NCBI RefSeq assembly: GCF_014203645.1
Contig: NZ_JACHJL010000016.1
Span: forward strand, 117,155 to 181,154
DNA from: Streptomyces zagrosensis
GTDB lineage: Bacteria; Actinomycetota; Actinomycetes; Streptomycetales; Streptomycetaceae
Direction of reading: 5' to 3'
Length of the DNA: 64,000 nucleotides
The notes beneath the pieces were generated by a model, which was given only the letters and a program-made list of their open reading frames with translations, searched no databases and was not told the DNA's origin. A program made the position numbers and the translations under genes. Below are positions 49,230-57,803 of this stretch, piece by piece. Every line of letters begins with the position of its first letter. The stretch's first letter is position 1.

Positions 49230-50051
49230 TCACGGACACCGCACCGCCGGCCCCTCGGGGTCGGCAGCGGGAGCCGCCTCATGCGTGCCGGCGTGGGACG
49301 GCTTCGCCGATGTGTCCGTGGGGCGCGGCGCGGTTGGCGGGTCCCCGCGAAGGGCATCGTGCGGCTCACCTTGCGGAGGTCCCTCATCGCGGCTCTCCGT
49401 GGGCTCCTCCTGGCGGCCCTCTTGGCGGTCCTCTTGGCGGTCCTCCTCGGGCGGCGGCGGATCGCCTAGCTCCCAGTCGAGGCCGTAGCGCTGGAACAAT
49501 TCCGCGCGCAGCCGTGTCGTTGGCATCGGCGCGCCGGGCAGCAGGACGGCGACCACGGCACCCATGAGCAGCGCGCGCAGCAGCCGGTAGTCAGTGTCGG
49601 GATCGTCACAGCCGTAGGCGATCACCGTGTCCCGCAGCGCGGTGGCGAGCTGCTGTTGCTCGGGGCACTGGATGAAGCCCTCGGCCTGGAGGATGCCGGC
49701 CATGTGCGTACGCATCAGGCGGGGGCGGTCCCTGGCGAGCCCGAGGATCGCGTCGATGGCCCGGGCGAGCAGCTCGCGGCCCGCGTCTTCGCCGGTCGGG
49801 TGGGGTGCGCGCGCCAGGGCTGCCGACAGTTGGGTGTGCATGAGCCGGTGGACGGCGGACTGGAGAAGCTGCCGCTTTCCAGGGAAGTAGTACGAGACCA
49901 GGCCGCGTGCGGCGCCCGCGCGGTCGGCGATGTCCGCGAGCGTGGTGGCCTCGTAACCGTGCTCATCGACAAGATCGACTGTCGCCTGGAGCAGACGCTG
50001 CCGTGAGCGTCGGCGCAACTCCTCATTGACCGATGCGCTGCGCGGGGACAT
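49230..50051 (-). CDS. TetR-family regulator with repetitive acidic tail
   Basis: 273 residues. N-terminal helix-turn-helix (QRLLQATVDLVDEHGYEATT, ADIADRAGAARGLVSYYFPG), then a helical ligand domain to about residue 195. The C-terminal 75 residues are low-complexity, with PPPPEEDRQEDRQEGRQEEP and further Pro/Thr/Glu-rich sequence, encoded by a short CCTCTTGGCGGT-like repeat on the plus strand. This tail is unusual for TetR proteins. Targets unknown. Confidence 0.88.
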   Translation of the reverse strand: MSPRSASVNEELRRRSRQRLLQATVDLVDEHGYEATTLADIADRAGAARGLVSYYFPGKRQLLQSAVHRLMHTQLSAALARAPHPTGEDAGRELLARAIDAILGLARDRPRLMRTHMAGILQAEGFIQCPEQQQLATALRDTVIAYGCDDPDTDYRLLRALLMGAVVAVLLPGAPMPTTRLRAELFQRYGLDWELGDPPPPEEDRQEDRQEGRQEEPTESRDEGPPQGEPHDALRGDPPTAPRPTDTSAKPSHAGTHEAAPAADPEGPAVRCP

Positions 50052-50443
50052 GCTGTAACTCCTGCGTTGACTGGCTCGTAGCCAATATACTCAGTGGGTC
50101 TCCGGTTGTCCGCCCTTTCTGAACGGGGCGAACGCCGGTAGGACTGCCGATTTCGGACGACGCGGGGGATCGTCCGAAATCGGCGGTTGCCACGGGGTGC
50201 GGTCGAGTCGTGACTAAGGGGCATGCAGCCCGTGGTCAGCGGCCACAGCCGGGCAGGGAAGAGCGAGCATGCGGCCTCGGGCCGGAGTGATAAGGCTCTC
50301 ATTACTCGTGAGTCTCGCAGGTGCATGGAGCGCCGTCGCGCGGGGGAGTGCCTGCGGTCACGCGACACTCTGGCGCCCCTCGATCCCTACAGCTACTGGG
50401 CGGTAGAAGTTCTCGCCCGGCCTCGTACGGGCAGGCTGTGCAG
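50052..50443. other. Intergenic region with an orphan hairpin
   Basis: 392 bp between a TetR-type gene and a small plus-strand gene. The hairpin at 50146-50184 is the only structured element. The rest shows no gene. Confidence 0.6.
50146..50184. terminator. 15-bp perfect hairpin without an obvious gene to terminate
   Basis: GCCGATTTCGGACGA and TCGTCCGAAATCGGC pair perfectly with a nine-base loop, extendable by a few pairs. It lies about 95 bp upstream of the TetR-type start and 260 bp before the next plus-strand gene. It could be a terminator for an unseen short transcript, or a regulatory stem in the TetR leader. Confidence 0.6.
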
Positions 50444-50701
50444 GTGAACGCATATGAGTGGGACCGTACGACGATGGCCGTGGTCGCCTGCGCGCTCGCT
50501 AACGACAGCGACGGCGCGGGTGCCTTGCTGGAGCCGCTGGATGCCCGGGACCTGCGTCATGTCGTCGTTCGCCTCGCGGCGATGGCCGCCGAGGCGCTGG
50601 TCGCCGAGGCCGATGACGCGGGCGGGGACCGGGAAGAGGTCATTGCCCGCTGGCGAGCCAGCATCCTCGCCCACGAGTCCCGGCACGATGCCGCTGGCTG
50701 A
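50444..50701 (+). CDS. Hypothetical 85-residue protein
   Basis: GTG at 50444 (another GTG at 50438). VNAYEWDRTTMAVVACALAN, then LEPLDARDLRHVVVRLAAMA and a helical, acidic C-terminal half. Codon position composition looks coding, and I recall similar short Streptomyces proteins, but I cannot name a family or role. Confidence 0.55.
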   Translation: MNAYEWDRTTMAVVACALANDSDGAGALLEPLDARDLRHVVVRLAAMAAEALVAEADDAGGDREEVIARWRASILAHESRHDAAG

Positions 50702-50836
50702 GCGCCCGCGCCGGATCGTAGCCCGGGGGAGCGACACCCTCGCGTAGCGCGTCGATGCATGGCTGTGAGCTGTGAGTTATGAGCTATGAGTTCATGCCCT
50801 GGTCGTTCGGTCGCTCAGGGGCTGTCGCGGGGCCCT

Positions 50837-51532
50837 TCAGCCGATCAGCCCGAGCACCGGGCGCAGCCCGTTGGGGCGCTGGGTCACCGGGACGTGATCC
50901 ACGAAATGCACCCGGCAGCCGATCGCCGCCGCGCCTCCGTCCGCCTGTCGGTTGTCGCCGACCATCACCGTGTCGGGGGCGGCGGTGCCAAGGGCCGCGC
51001 AGGCCAGCCGGAACAGCGCGGGTTCCGGCTTTTGTATGCTGTGCTCGAAGGACAGCAGATAGGCGTCCACGAACTGATCGAGGCCGTGCTCGCGAAAGAT
51101 CGGGCGCAGGTCCCAACCGATGTTGCTCACCACCGCGATCCGCACCCCGCCCTGCCGCAGTTGTGCGAGCACCTCGGCGGCGTCCGGGTAGGCGCGCCAA
51201 GCGGCGGGTTCCTTGTGTCGTGCGTACAACGCCTCGTACAGCTTCTCGTGCGGCAGGCTGACCTGGCGGGCCTGTGCGAGATAGGCCGCGTGATGCTGCT
51301 CGGCCGTGCGATCGCGCTCGCGCCAACCCTGCGCCAGGTGCGGAAGGATGGCACGAGGTGCGGCGCCGCCCGGTTGGGCGCCCACCTCCACCAACTCCCT
51401 GAGATAACGCGTGAAGTCCGCCGGCGCGAGCGCGATGCCCACGGCCTTCAGTGCTGCCCGCAACCAATCCTCGGCCGGTTCAACGCGAAAGAGGGTCCCG
51501 GAAAAGTCGAAGAGCGCGCCCTTGGCCGTCAT
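50837..51532 (-). CDS. HAD-superfamily hydrolase with altered motif I
   Basis: 231 residues from the ATG at 51532. Motif I is LFDFSGTLF: the nucleophile Asp is present, but the second Asp (general acid/base of phosphatases) is Ser. Motif II is VVSNIGWD, motif III is QKPEPALF, motif IV is MVGDNRQAD. The cap is helical (subfamily IA). The same position varies in non-phosphatase HADs such as haloacid dehalogenases (Tyr) and phosphonatases (Ala). The reaction may therefore differ from simple phosphate ester hydrolysis. Confidence 0.88.
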   Translation of the reverse strand: MTAKGALFDFSGTLFRVEPAEDWLRAALKAVGIALAPADFTRYLRELVEVGAQPGGAAPRAILPHLAQGWRERDRTAEQHHAAYLAQARQVSLPHEKLYEALYARHKEPAAWRAYPDAAEVLAQLRQGGVRIAVVSNIGWDLRPIFREHGLDQFVDAYLLSFEHSIQKPEPALFRLACAALGTAAPDTVMVGDNRQADGGAAAIGCRVHFVDHVPVTQRPNGLRPVLGLIG

Positions 51533-51671
51533 ACCACCATGATCCCCCGGCGCTGACACGCCTGTCCCGGCCCCGGTCCCGGCCTCGACGACGTGGCTGG
51601 GAACAGCGCCCCGACTTCACCCCTCAGCTCGCGCCGGCCAACTCTTCCGTGCCCACAGGAGGAAGGAAGCC

Positions 51672-52466
51672 TTACGCCTTGCGCCCGACGCCCGCGTACA
51701 TGTTCACCGTCGTGGCCTCGCTGACGGCCTCGCGCGGGTCGGGCCGCCAGTGGTGCATGGGCACGACGCCGGGCTCCACCATGTCCAATCCGGCGAAAAG
51801 TTGCTCGACCTCGGAACGGGAGCGAAGGTACATCGGAATGCCACGACGGGTGTAGGTCGCGGCCAGTTCGATGGATTCGGGGGCGAGGTCGGCGGTCGCG
51901 AGGGTCAGCGCGAGATAGCTGCCCGGTGCGAGGGGCTCCAGCAGCCTTTCGATGAGCCCGCTGGCGTCCTCGACGAATTGCAGTACCGCGATGATGGTGA
52001 GGCCGACCGGTTGGCTCAGATCGAGCGTCTGGTGCAGGTCGGGCGCGGTCAGTATCTTGTCGGGCTCGCGCATATCGGCCTCGATGTAGGCCGTACGGCC
52101 TTCGGGCGTGCCGGTCAGCAGGGCGCGTGCGTGGGCGAGGACGATCGGGTCGTTATCGACGTAGACGACGCTGGCGCTGGGTGTGACGGCCTGTACCACT
52201 TGGTGGAGATTGGGCGCGGTCGGGATGCCCGTGCCGATGTCCAGGAACTGCTTCACCTGGGCCTCGGTCGCCAGCCAGTGGGCCATGCGGTGCATCACCT
52301 CGCGGTTGATGCGCATGCTGGTCTTGAGCCCGGGCCAGGCCGTCAGCGCCGCTTCCGCCGCCGCCCGGTCGGCCGTGTAGTTGTCCTTGCCGCCCAAGAT
52401 GAAGTCGTACACCCGGGCCGAGTGCGCCCTGGCGAGGTCGATGCGCTCGGTGTTGTTGCCCGTCAT
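51672..52466 (-). CDS. SAM-dependent methyltransferase (PF04672 family), copy 1
   Basis: 264 residues from an ATG with GGAGGAC upstream. Family features: RVYDFILGGKDNYTADRAAA, FLDIGTGIPTAPNLHQVVQA (SAM-binding glycine loop) and VVYVDNDPIVLAHARALL with the acidic residues for the ribose. The large Streptomyces PF04672 family has unknown substrates. A second member is encoded at 55944-56774. The two proteins are clearly related but not a recent duplicate. Confidence 0.93.
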   Translation of the reverse strand: MTGNNTERIDLARAHSARVYDFILGGKDNYTADRAAAEAALTAWPGLKTSMRINREVMHRMAHWLATEAQVKQFLDIGTGIPTAPNLHQVVQAVTPSASVVYVDNDPIVLAHARALLTGTPEGRTAYIEADMREPDKILTAPDLHQTLDLSQPVGLTIIAVLQFVEDASGLIERLLEPLAPGSYLALTLATADLAPESIELAATYTRRGIPMYLRSRSEVEQLFAGLDMVEPGVVPMHHWRPDPREAVSEATTVNMYAGVGRKA

Positions 52467-52789
52467 CTCTGTCTGTCCTCCGATGGCCCGCGGTGACATG
52501 CCCAGTGGCGTGCCGGCCCGGCGCGCAACCCGTGACCTGTCCTCTCGTCGGTGTGCTCGTATGTGTGCTTGTGTCTGTTGGTGCCCGTGCTCGTACTAGT
52601 GAACATGGTGACAGGAACCAGCAGCGTCCCGCATCTCGCGGCCCCTTGGGCACGGCTCCCCCATAACTGGTGCTTGCCAGCGGGTGCTTACGCGCTTGCA
52701 TGCCGGCGGCTGAGTACCAGTGACTTGGCACCATATGCGCCCGGGTTGAGTGGCTGGTCCGCAGTGTTGGGCGGGCAGGCGCCATGGCG
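52467..52789. other. Intergenic region, methyltransferase / hydroxylase
   Basis: 323 bp, containing the methyltransferase leader and an isolated TAGTGAACA (52597-52605) that resembles half of the TetR operator at 54331. No gene is supported. Confidence 0.5.
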
Positions 52790-54313
52790 TCAGACGTCGG
52801 CTGCCGACGCCGCGCCGGTCCAGGCGGTCAGTGCGGCGGCGCGCTGCGCTGCGCGGGTGCCGGCGTCGGTGGCGCGGGTGGCCCAGGCGACGTGGCCATC
52901 GGGTCGGACGAGAAGCTCGGTCACCCCGTCCAACTCCGCGTGCGGGTCGTGCCGAACGAGGGCGTGGGCGGTGTACCGCGCGTTCTGGTCGAGGCCCGGG
53001 GCAGGGCGTCGAGGAGCCTTGCCGGTGAGGTCCAGGAGGACGAAACGGCCTTGGGTGAGGAGGTCGTAGACCCGCTCTGCGTTCGATGCAATGGCGGTTA
53101 GCCCGATGTCGGGCATCCGCCGACCCACGAGCGGATCAGCTTCGGGTGATGCGGACGAGTAGGCGGTGCTCAGCGCGGAGATGCGGCCCGCGAGCATTCG
53201 GTTGACGTTCTCCAGGGCCAGGAGTTGGTCCAGGAGGGTGCGCAGGGCTGCGGCGGGCCGCTGATACTGCGGCACGAGGACGAGTTCGACCAACAGGGAC
53301 TGGACCTCGGTGTTCTCGGTGACGGCCTGTCCGACGGGTCGGCGTTCGGCATCGTAGCTGTCCAGCAGGCCGGCCGGGGCCCAGCCATGGATGACGCCGG
53401 CAAGCTTCCAGCCGAGGTTCATCGCGTCCTGAAGGCCGGTGTTCAAGCCCTGCCCGGCCGCGGGGAAGTGGATGTGGGCGGCATCACCGGCGAGCAGGAC
53501 GCGGCCGGTACGGTACGTATCGGCGAGGCGGGTCGAGTTGCCGAAGCGGGAGAGCCAGCGGGGGTCAGCAACTCCGCAGTCCGAGCCGCAAATTCGCTTC
53601 AGCGAGGACCGGAACTCCTCCAAGGTCACCGGCTCGCTCGCTGGGACCCGCATCCGGTCAGGATCGATGCAGACGAACCGGGTGAGTCCACCCTCCAGCG
53701 GTACGGCCAGCACGCCCCGGGCTCGCGCGGTCTCCAGCGCGGCGGGTGGCGCATCGATGGTGGCGAAGTCGCCCAGGATGCCGGTCAGCGTCTCATCGGT
53801 ACCCGGGAAGGCGATGCCGGCGGCCTGTCGCACCGTGCTTCGTCCGCCGTCGCAGCCCACCACGTACCGTGCGCGCAGGGTTTCAGCGCCGGCCGGCCCG
53901 CGCACGCTGACCTCGACGCCTTCGGCATCCTGGCGCAGTCCGGTGGTCTCGTATCCGCGGCTGATCTCCACGCCCAACTCCTGTGCCCGCTGCTCCAACA
54001 GGGCCTCGGTGCGTGCCTGGGCGAGGAAGAGGGTGTAGCCGTGCCTGGTGTCAAGGGCCGCGAAGTCCAGCCGGGTGGGGAGCGTCGCAAAGTGCCAGCC
54101 GGGCACTGGCCTGCCCAGGGAGCGAAACCGCGGCGCGAGCCCGCGCATGTCCATCAGCTCCATGCTGCGCGGATGCAAAGTCAGCGCCCGGGAATCGCGC
54201 TGGCGCTCGGTGCGGCGCTCCACGATCCGAGTGTGTACGCCGGCCAGTGCCAGTTCGCAGGCGAGCATCAGCCCGGTCGGGCCCGCGCCGACGACCAGGA
54301 TGTCTGTGCCCAT
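52790..54313 (-). CDS. FAD-dependent aromatic hydroxylase-like monooxygenase
   Basis: 507 residues with a strong AGGAGGG before the ATG. GxGxxG motif ILVVGAGPTGLMLACELA, DG motif VVGCDGGRSTVR, and GD motif VLLAGDAAHIHFPAAGQGLN. The C-terminal thioredoxin-like extension of the phenol-hydroxylase/tetracycline-hydroxylase group is present. It is divergent from a TetR gene with a double palindrome between them. This arrangement is common for inducible detoxification of aromatic antibiotics, and rifampicin- or tetracycline-modifying relatives exist. The substrate here is unknown. Confidence 0.93.
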   Translation of the reverse strand: MGTDILVVGAGPTGLMLACELALAGVHTRIVERRTERQRDSRALTLHPRSMELMDMRGLAPRFRSLGRPVPGWHFATLPTRLDFAALDTRHGYTLFLAQARTEALLEQRAQELGVEISRGYETTGLRQDAEGVEVSVRGPAGAETLRARYVVGCDGGRSTVRQAAGIAFPGTDETLTGILGDFATIDAPPAALETARARGVLAVPLEGGLTRFVCIDPDRMRVPASEPVTLEEFRSSLKRICGSDCGVADPRWLSRFGNSTRLADTYRTGRVLLAGDAAHIHFPAAGQGLNTGLQDAMNLGWKLAGVIHGWAPAGLLDSYDAERRPVGQAVTENTEVQSLLVELVLVPQYQRPAAALRTLLDQLLALENVNRMLAGRISALSTAYSSASPEADPLVGRRMPDIGLTAIASNAERVYDLLTQGRFVLLDLTGKAPRRPAPGLDQNARYTAHALVRHDPHAELDGVTELLVRPDGHVAWATRATDAGTRAAQRAAALTAWTGAASAADV

Positions 54314-54330
54314 TGTTACCCTCCTATTTA

Positions 54331-54360
54331 GTGAACAATGTTCACGTGAACGTTGTTCAC
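54331..54360. promoter_or_regulatory. Two abutting 15-bp palindromes (TetR operator)
   Basis: GTGAACAATGTTCAC (54331-54345) and GTGAACGTTGTTCAC (54346-54360) sit head to tail in the 60-bp gap between the divergent hydroxylase and TetR genes. Each arm is GTGAAC. The pair probably binds two TetR dimers and controls both promoters. Confidence 0.9.
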
Positions 54361-54373
54361 TATAGTCGGCCCC

Positions 54374-55111
54374 ATGAACAACCCGTCAACCCCCGCCCGG
54401 GGCCGCCCCGCACGACTCGACCCCGTACGCACCGTCGAAACAGCTCTCGACCTGCTCGATGAGGTGGGTCTTGACGCCCTGACCATGCGACGCCTGGCCG
54501 ATGCCATGGACGTTCGGGCCGGCGCCCTGTACCGGTACTTCGCCACCAAACAGGACCTGCTGACGGCCATGGCGGAGCGCATGCTCGCCACGCTCCCCGT
54601 ACCCGCACGCTCGACGGCTGCCGGCGACGTGGCACCCGAGCACGGCTCGGCCTTCGACCAAGGTGTTACGGGAGCGACCTCAGCGGGCGCGGACTGGAGC
54701 AGCCAACTTGCCGCACTCGCCCGAGGGATGCGCACGGCGCTCCTCGCCCGGCGCGACGGTGCCCGGGTCTTCGCCGGTACGCACGCGACCGGGGCGAACA
54801 CCTTGGGCTTTGCCGACACCACGATCGGGATACTGCGCGAGGCCGGTTTCGCCGACAGGGACGCCGCGCAGGCCCTGTTGGCGGTGGCCAACTTCACCGT
54901 TGGCCACACCTTGGAGGAACAAGCCGCCCTCGGCTCGGACGGTGACGCTCCCGCAGTCCCCGAGCGACTACGCGAAGCCGTGGCTGGCGGAACGTATCCG
55001 CACCTGACGGCCACGCTGCCCGTGCTCACCGATTCGAACCTGGCGGCGCACTTCGAATTCGGCTTGCACCTGCTCATCCAGGGCCTACGCGCCCTGCGGC
55101 AGCAGGACTGA
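54374..55111 (+). CDS. TetR-family repressor, TetR_C (tetracycline-repressor-like) class
   Basis: 245 residues from the ATG at 54374, which lies only 13 bases after the operator; a TTG at 54353 is possible but inside the second palindrome. Helix-turn-helix: VETALDLLDEVGLDALTMRR, LADAMDVRAGALYRYFATKQ. The C-terminal domain (TLEEQAALGSDGDA, HFEFGLHLLIQGLRAL) resembles the TetR_C ligand domain. The mRNA may be nearly leaderless, since no ribosome binding site is seen. Confidence 0.92.
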   Translation: MNNPSTPARGRPARLDPVRTVETALDLLDEVGLDALTMRRLADAMDVRAGALYRYFATKQDLLTAMAERMLATLPVPARSTAAGDVAPEHGSAFDQGVTGATSAGADWSSQLAALARGMRTALLARRDGARVFAGTHATGANTLGFADTTIGILREAGFADRDAAQALLAVANFTVGHTLEEQAALGSDGDAPAVPERLREAVAGGTYPHLTATLPVLTDSNLAAHFEFGLHLLIQGLRALRQQD

Positions 55112-55233
55112 CGCTCATCGGCCCCCGCGCCGCCGGGCCTCCCTGTCAGCGCTCTACTTCCAGGCTCCGCACAGGTGTTGGGCCTGCGGGCTCCACGAGC
55201 AAAGCCGCTCGGTACGGATGCGAGACTGAACCC

Positions 55234-55854
55234 ATGTTCGTACAGTTCCTCGCGGCGGCCGGTGTGCTCGCCGTGCTGACCATCGTTCCCGGGCCTGACA
55301 TGGCCGTAGTGACGAAACGGGCCGTGAAGTCCGGCTGGCGCGATGGTCTGCGGACCGTCGGTGGGATTACGGCAGGGCTGCTGATATGGGGTGTCCTTGC
55401 TGTGGTGGGGCTGGCAGCCGTGCTGGCCGCGTCCGCCACGGCCTACACCGTGGTCAAGCTGGCCGGAGCCGCCTACTTGGGTTTCCTCGGTGTCCAGGCG
55501 CTCATCCACAGTCGGCGCGACGGGCCTGCGGACCCGGCATCGGCCGCGCCGTCCCCGGCCGGGAACGCGTGGCGGACCGGCTTGGTCAGCAATGTCTTCA
55601 ACCCGAAGATCGCCGTCTTCTACACCGGTCTCCTGCCGACGCTCGCGCCAACCGGCCTGTCCCCGCATGGGGGAATGGCGCTGCTGGTCCTGCTGCACGC
55701 GGGGCTCACCGTCGGCTGGCTCGGTAGTTACGTGCTGTTGTTGGCCAAGGCCGGCGCGTTCTTCGCAAGGCCCGCCGTACGCCGGGCGATGGACCGGGTC
55801 ACCGGGCTCGTGCTGATCGGGTTCGGTGTGAAGGTCGCTACGACCCAGCCCTGA
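55234..55854 (+). CDS. LysE-family translocator
   Basis: 206 residues with six hydrophobic segments. The N-terminal FLAAAGVLAVLTIVPGPDMA carries the PGPDM motif of the RhtB/LysE family. A hydrophilic loop follows (HSRRDGPADPASAAPSPAGN), then NVFNPKIAVFYTGLLPTLAP. It probably exports an amino acid or related solute. It follows the TetR gene on the same strand after 120 bp. Confidence 0.92.
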   Translation: MFVQFLAAAGVLAVLTIVPGPDMAVVTKRAVKSGWRDGLRTVGGITAGLLIWGVLAVVGLAAVLAASATAYTVVKLAGAAYLGFLGVQALIHSRRDGPADPASAAPSPAGNAWRTGLVSNVFNPKIAVFYTGLLPTLAPTGLSPHGGMALLVLLHAGLTVGWLGSYVLLLAKAGAFFARPAVRRAMDRVTGLVLIGFGVKVATTQP

Positions 55855-55943
55855 ATCCGGCGCACCAGCCGCCGCCTGACGCCGGATCACCTCCCAGATC
55901 GCGAGATGACCCGGCTCCGCGCGGTGTGCCACCTCCAGTGCAG

Positions 55944-56774
55944 TCAGGGGACGCGGGCGACGGCGCCGTAGCCGATGCCTGCGCGGGCTGGCAGGGTGTC
56001 GCTGTCCGGGTGCCAGTCGGGCATCAGCACCAGGCCCGGGTCCACCAACTCCAGACCCTCGAAACAGTGGGCGATCTGGTCCCGGCCGCGCAACGTGAAG
56101 GGGATGACACCGGGTGCGCTGTTGTACTTAGCCCCGGAGGCGACGACAGCGGACGACGTGGGGGCGGAGTGGCTGAGGATCAGATAACTGCCCGAGGCGA
56201 CATGGTCCACGAACCGCTTCACCACCGCGTAGACCTCGGCGTCGTCCTCGATCAGGCCCAGGCAGTCGGAGAAGACCAGGGCGATGGGCTGGCGGAAGTC
56301 CAATGTGTCCGCGGCCCGCTGGAGAACCTCGGCGGTATCACGCATATCGGCGATGAAGCAGGCGGTCCGCCCTTCGGGGGTGCTGTCACGGTAAGCCTGC
56401 TGGTACATCCCCACCATGGGGTCGTTATCGACGTAGACCACGCGGGCTTCGGAGGCGTGTCGTTGGGCGATCTGGTGGATATTCGGCTCGGCGGGTAAGC
56501 CGGCACCGATGTCGAGAAACTGGCGCACCCCGGCCTCGCGGGCGGTCCAGCGCACGGTGCGCCACAAGAACTCGCGACCCGCCTTCGCCAGATCGTGGAC
56601 CTCGGGAAGCTGCGCGATGACCGCTTCGGCGGCCTGGCGGTCGGCCGGGTACCAGTAAGTGCCGCCCAACATGTAGTTCCAAAAGCGTGCGGGGTGCGGA
56701 ACGCTGGGGTCCACGCCGGTGGGTGGGTGTGGCCGGCTGCCCTCGGGGCCCGCGGGGGCCGTGGGGTGCGTCAT
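55944..56774 (-). CDS. SAM-dependent methyltransferase (PF04672 family), copy 2
   Basis: 276 residues from the ATG at 56774 (GAAGGAG upstream); the frame is open into the XRE gene but that part is a shadow. ARFWNYMLGGTYWYPADRQA, FLDIGAGLPAEPNIHQIAQR, VVYVDNDPMVGMYQQAYRDS and the C-terminal GLELVDPGLVLMPDWHPDSD mirror copy 1. It starts 13 bases after the XRE regulator stop, indicating an operon of regulator plus methyltransferase. Confidence 0.93.
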   Translation of the reverse strand: MTHPTAPAGPEGSRPHPPTGVDPSVPHPARFWNYMLGGTYWYPADRQAAEAVIAQLPEVHDLAKAGREFLWRTVRWTAREAGVRQFLDIGAGLPAEPNIHQIAQRHASEARVVYVDNDPMVGMYQQAYRDSTPEGRTACFIADMRDTAEVLQRAADTLDFRQPIALVFSDCLGLIEDDAEVYAVVKRFVDHVASGSYLILSHSAPTSSAVVASGAKYNSAPGVIPFTLRGRDQIAHCFEGLELVDPGLVLMPDWHPDSDTLPARAGIGYGAVARVP

Positions 56775-56787
56775 CGGTGGTGCTCCT

Positions 56788-57657
56788 TCACGGGATGGTG
56801 GGGACGGGCAGGTCGGGCAGGTTGGGCAGCGGGTCGCAGAAGAAGCCGGCCGCGGCGGAGGCGGCGTCCAGCCGCTGGCGCCAGATGGCGACCTGCTCGG
56901 GAGCGTCGATGATGGTGGTGGCACCGGGCAGGTCAAGCAGCACTTGGTCGCCGATCTCATCCGCGTCCAGCCGCAGCAGTCGGACCCCAGGCGCGCCGGT
57001 CAGCGGGTGCCACTCGGCCTCCAGCGGCAGCACCTGGAAGGTGATGCGCGGGCGACGCAGCATGATCTCCAGGGCCTGGTGCTGAGCGCGCATCACCGCC
57101 GGAGTGCCGACGGTGGTGTGCAGCGCGGCGGCCGAAACCACTGCCCACACCCGGGCCTTGCGGCGTGCCAACCGCCGCTGGCGTTCAGCGACCAACTCCA
57201 CGGCGAGATCCAACTGCTCGGCGGTGTGGCGAGGGTGCCGGGCGCGGTGGAGAGCGGCGGTGTACTCGGGGGTTTGAAACAGGTCAGGCACCAGTGCGCA
57301 GTGCCAGATGTGCACCAGGGAAGCGGCGCTTTCCAGCGCGATCCATTCCTGGTAGTCCCGGGACATCACCGGCCGGTAGCGCTGATGCCACCAGCCCGGC
57401 CGGGCCGCCGCCGCAGCCTGCTCAAGGAGCAACTCGCGCTCGACCTCGGAGAGACCGTAGAGGGTGAGCAAGTGCTCGATCAGCCCTAGGTCGATCGAGG
57501 TCTTGGCCTCTTCCAGGCGCCACACGGTGGTGTGCGCGACGCCCGCGGCCTCCGCGGCCTGTGCCACGCTCCAACCGATCTCCTCCCGCACCCGGCGTAG
57601 CCGCTTGGCCACCACACGATGTTCCAACGTAGGGCTGGGCCGGGGCCGTTGGGGCAC
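56788..57657 (-). CDS. XRE-family regulator with DUF5753 domain
   Basis: 289 residues from the GTG at 57657 (GAGGAGG five bases upstream). The helix-turn-helix (RLRRVREEIGWSVAQAAEAA, GVAHTTVWRLEEAKT) is followed by DUF5753 (LESAASLVHIWHCALVPDLF, QTPEYTAALH, LDLPGATTIIDAPEQVAIWR). This protein type pairs with HATPase or DUF397 partners throughout Streptomyces and affects differentiation or antibiotic production. A divergent HATPase gene lies 146 bp away. Just upstream, at 57685-57735, short inverted and direct repeats of GGCGGTGTG may form its operator. Confidence 0.9.
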   Translation of the reverse strand: MPQRPRPSPTLEHRVVAKRLRRVREEIGWSVAQAAEAAGVAHTTVWRLEEAKTSIDLGLIEHLLTLYGLSEVERELLLEQAAAAARPGWWHQRYRPVMSRDYQEWIALESAASLVHIWHCALVPDLFQTPEYTAALHRARHPRHTAEQLDLAVELVAERQRRLARRKARVWAVVSAAALHTTVGTPAVMRAQHQALEIMLRRPRITFQVLPLEAEWHPLTGAPGVRLLRLDADEIGDQVLLDLPGATTIIDAPEQVAIWRQRLDAASAAAGFFCDPLPNLPDLPVPTIP

Positions 57658-57803
57658 GTCCACCTCCTCGATAGGGATTTCTTCCGCCCTCAGGGCGGTG
57701 TGGGGGAGGCCTCCCAAGGCGGTGTGAGGTAAGGCGTTACGGCGCCGCCGAACCCCAGTAAACACATATTGCCAAGCGTGCAAAGTGCGCGCATGGTGAG
57801 CGT

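Noticed and set aside
52597..52605. TAGTGAACA as a second TetR operator before the methyltransferase
   Set aside because: Only one half-site, without the complementary arm.
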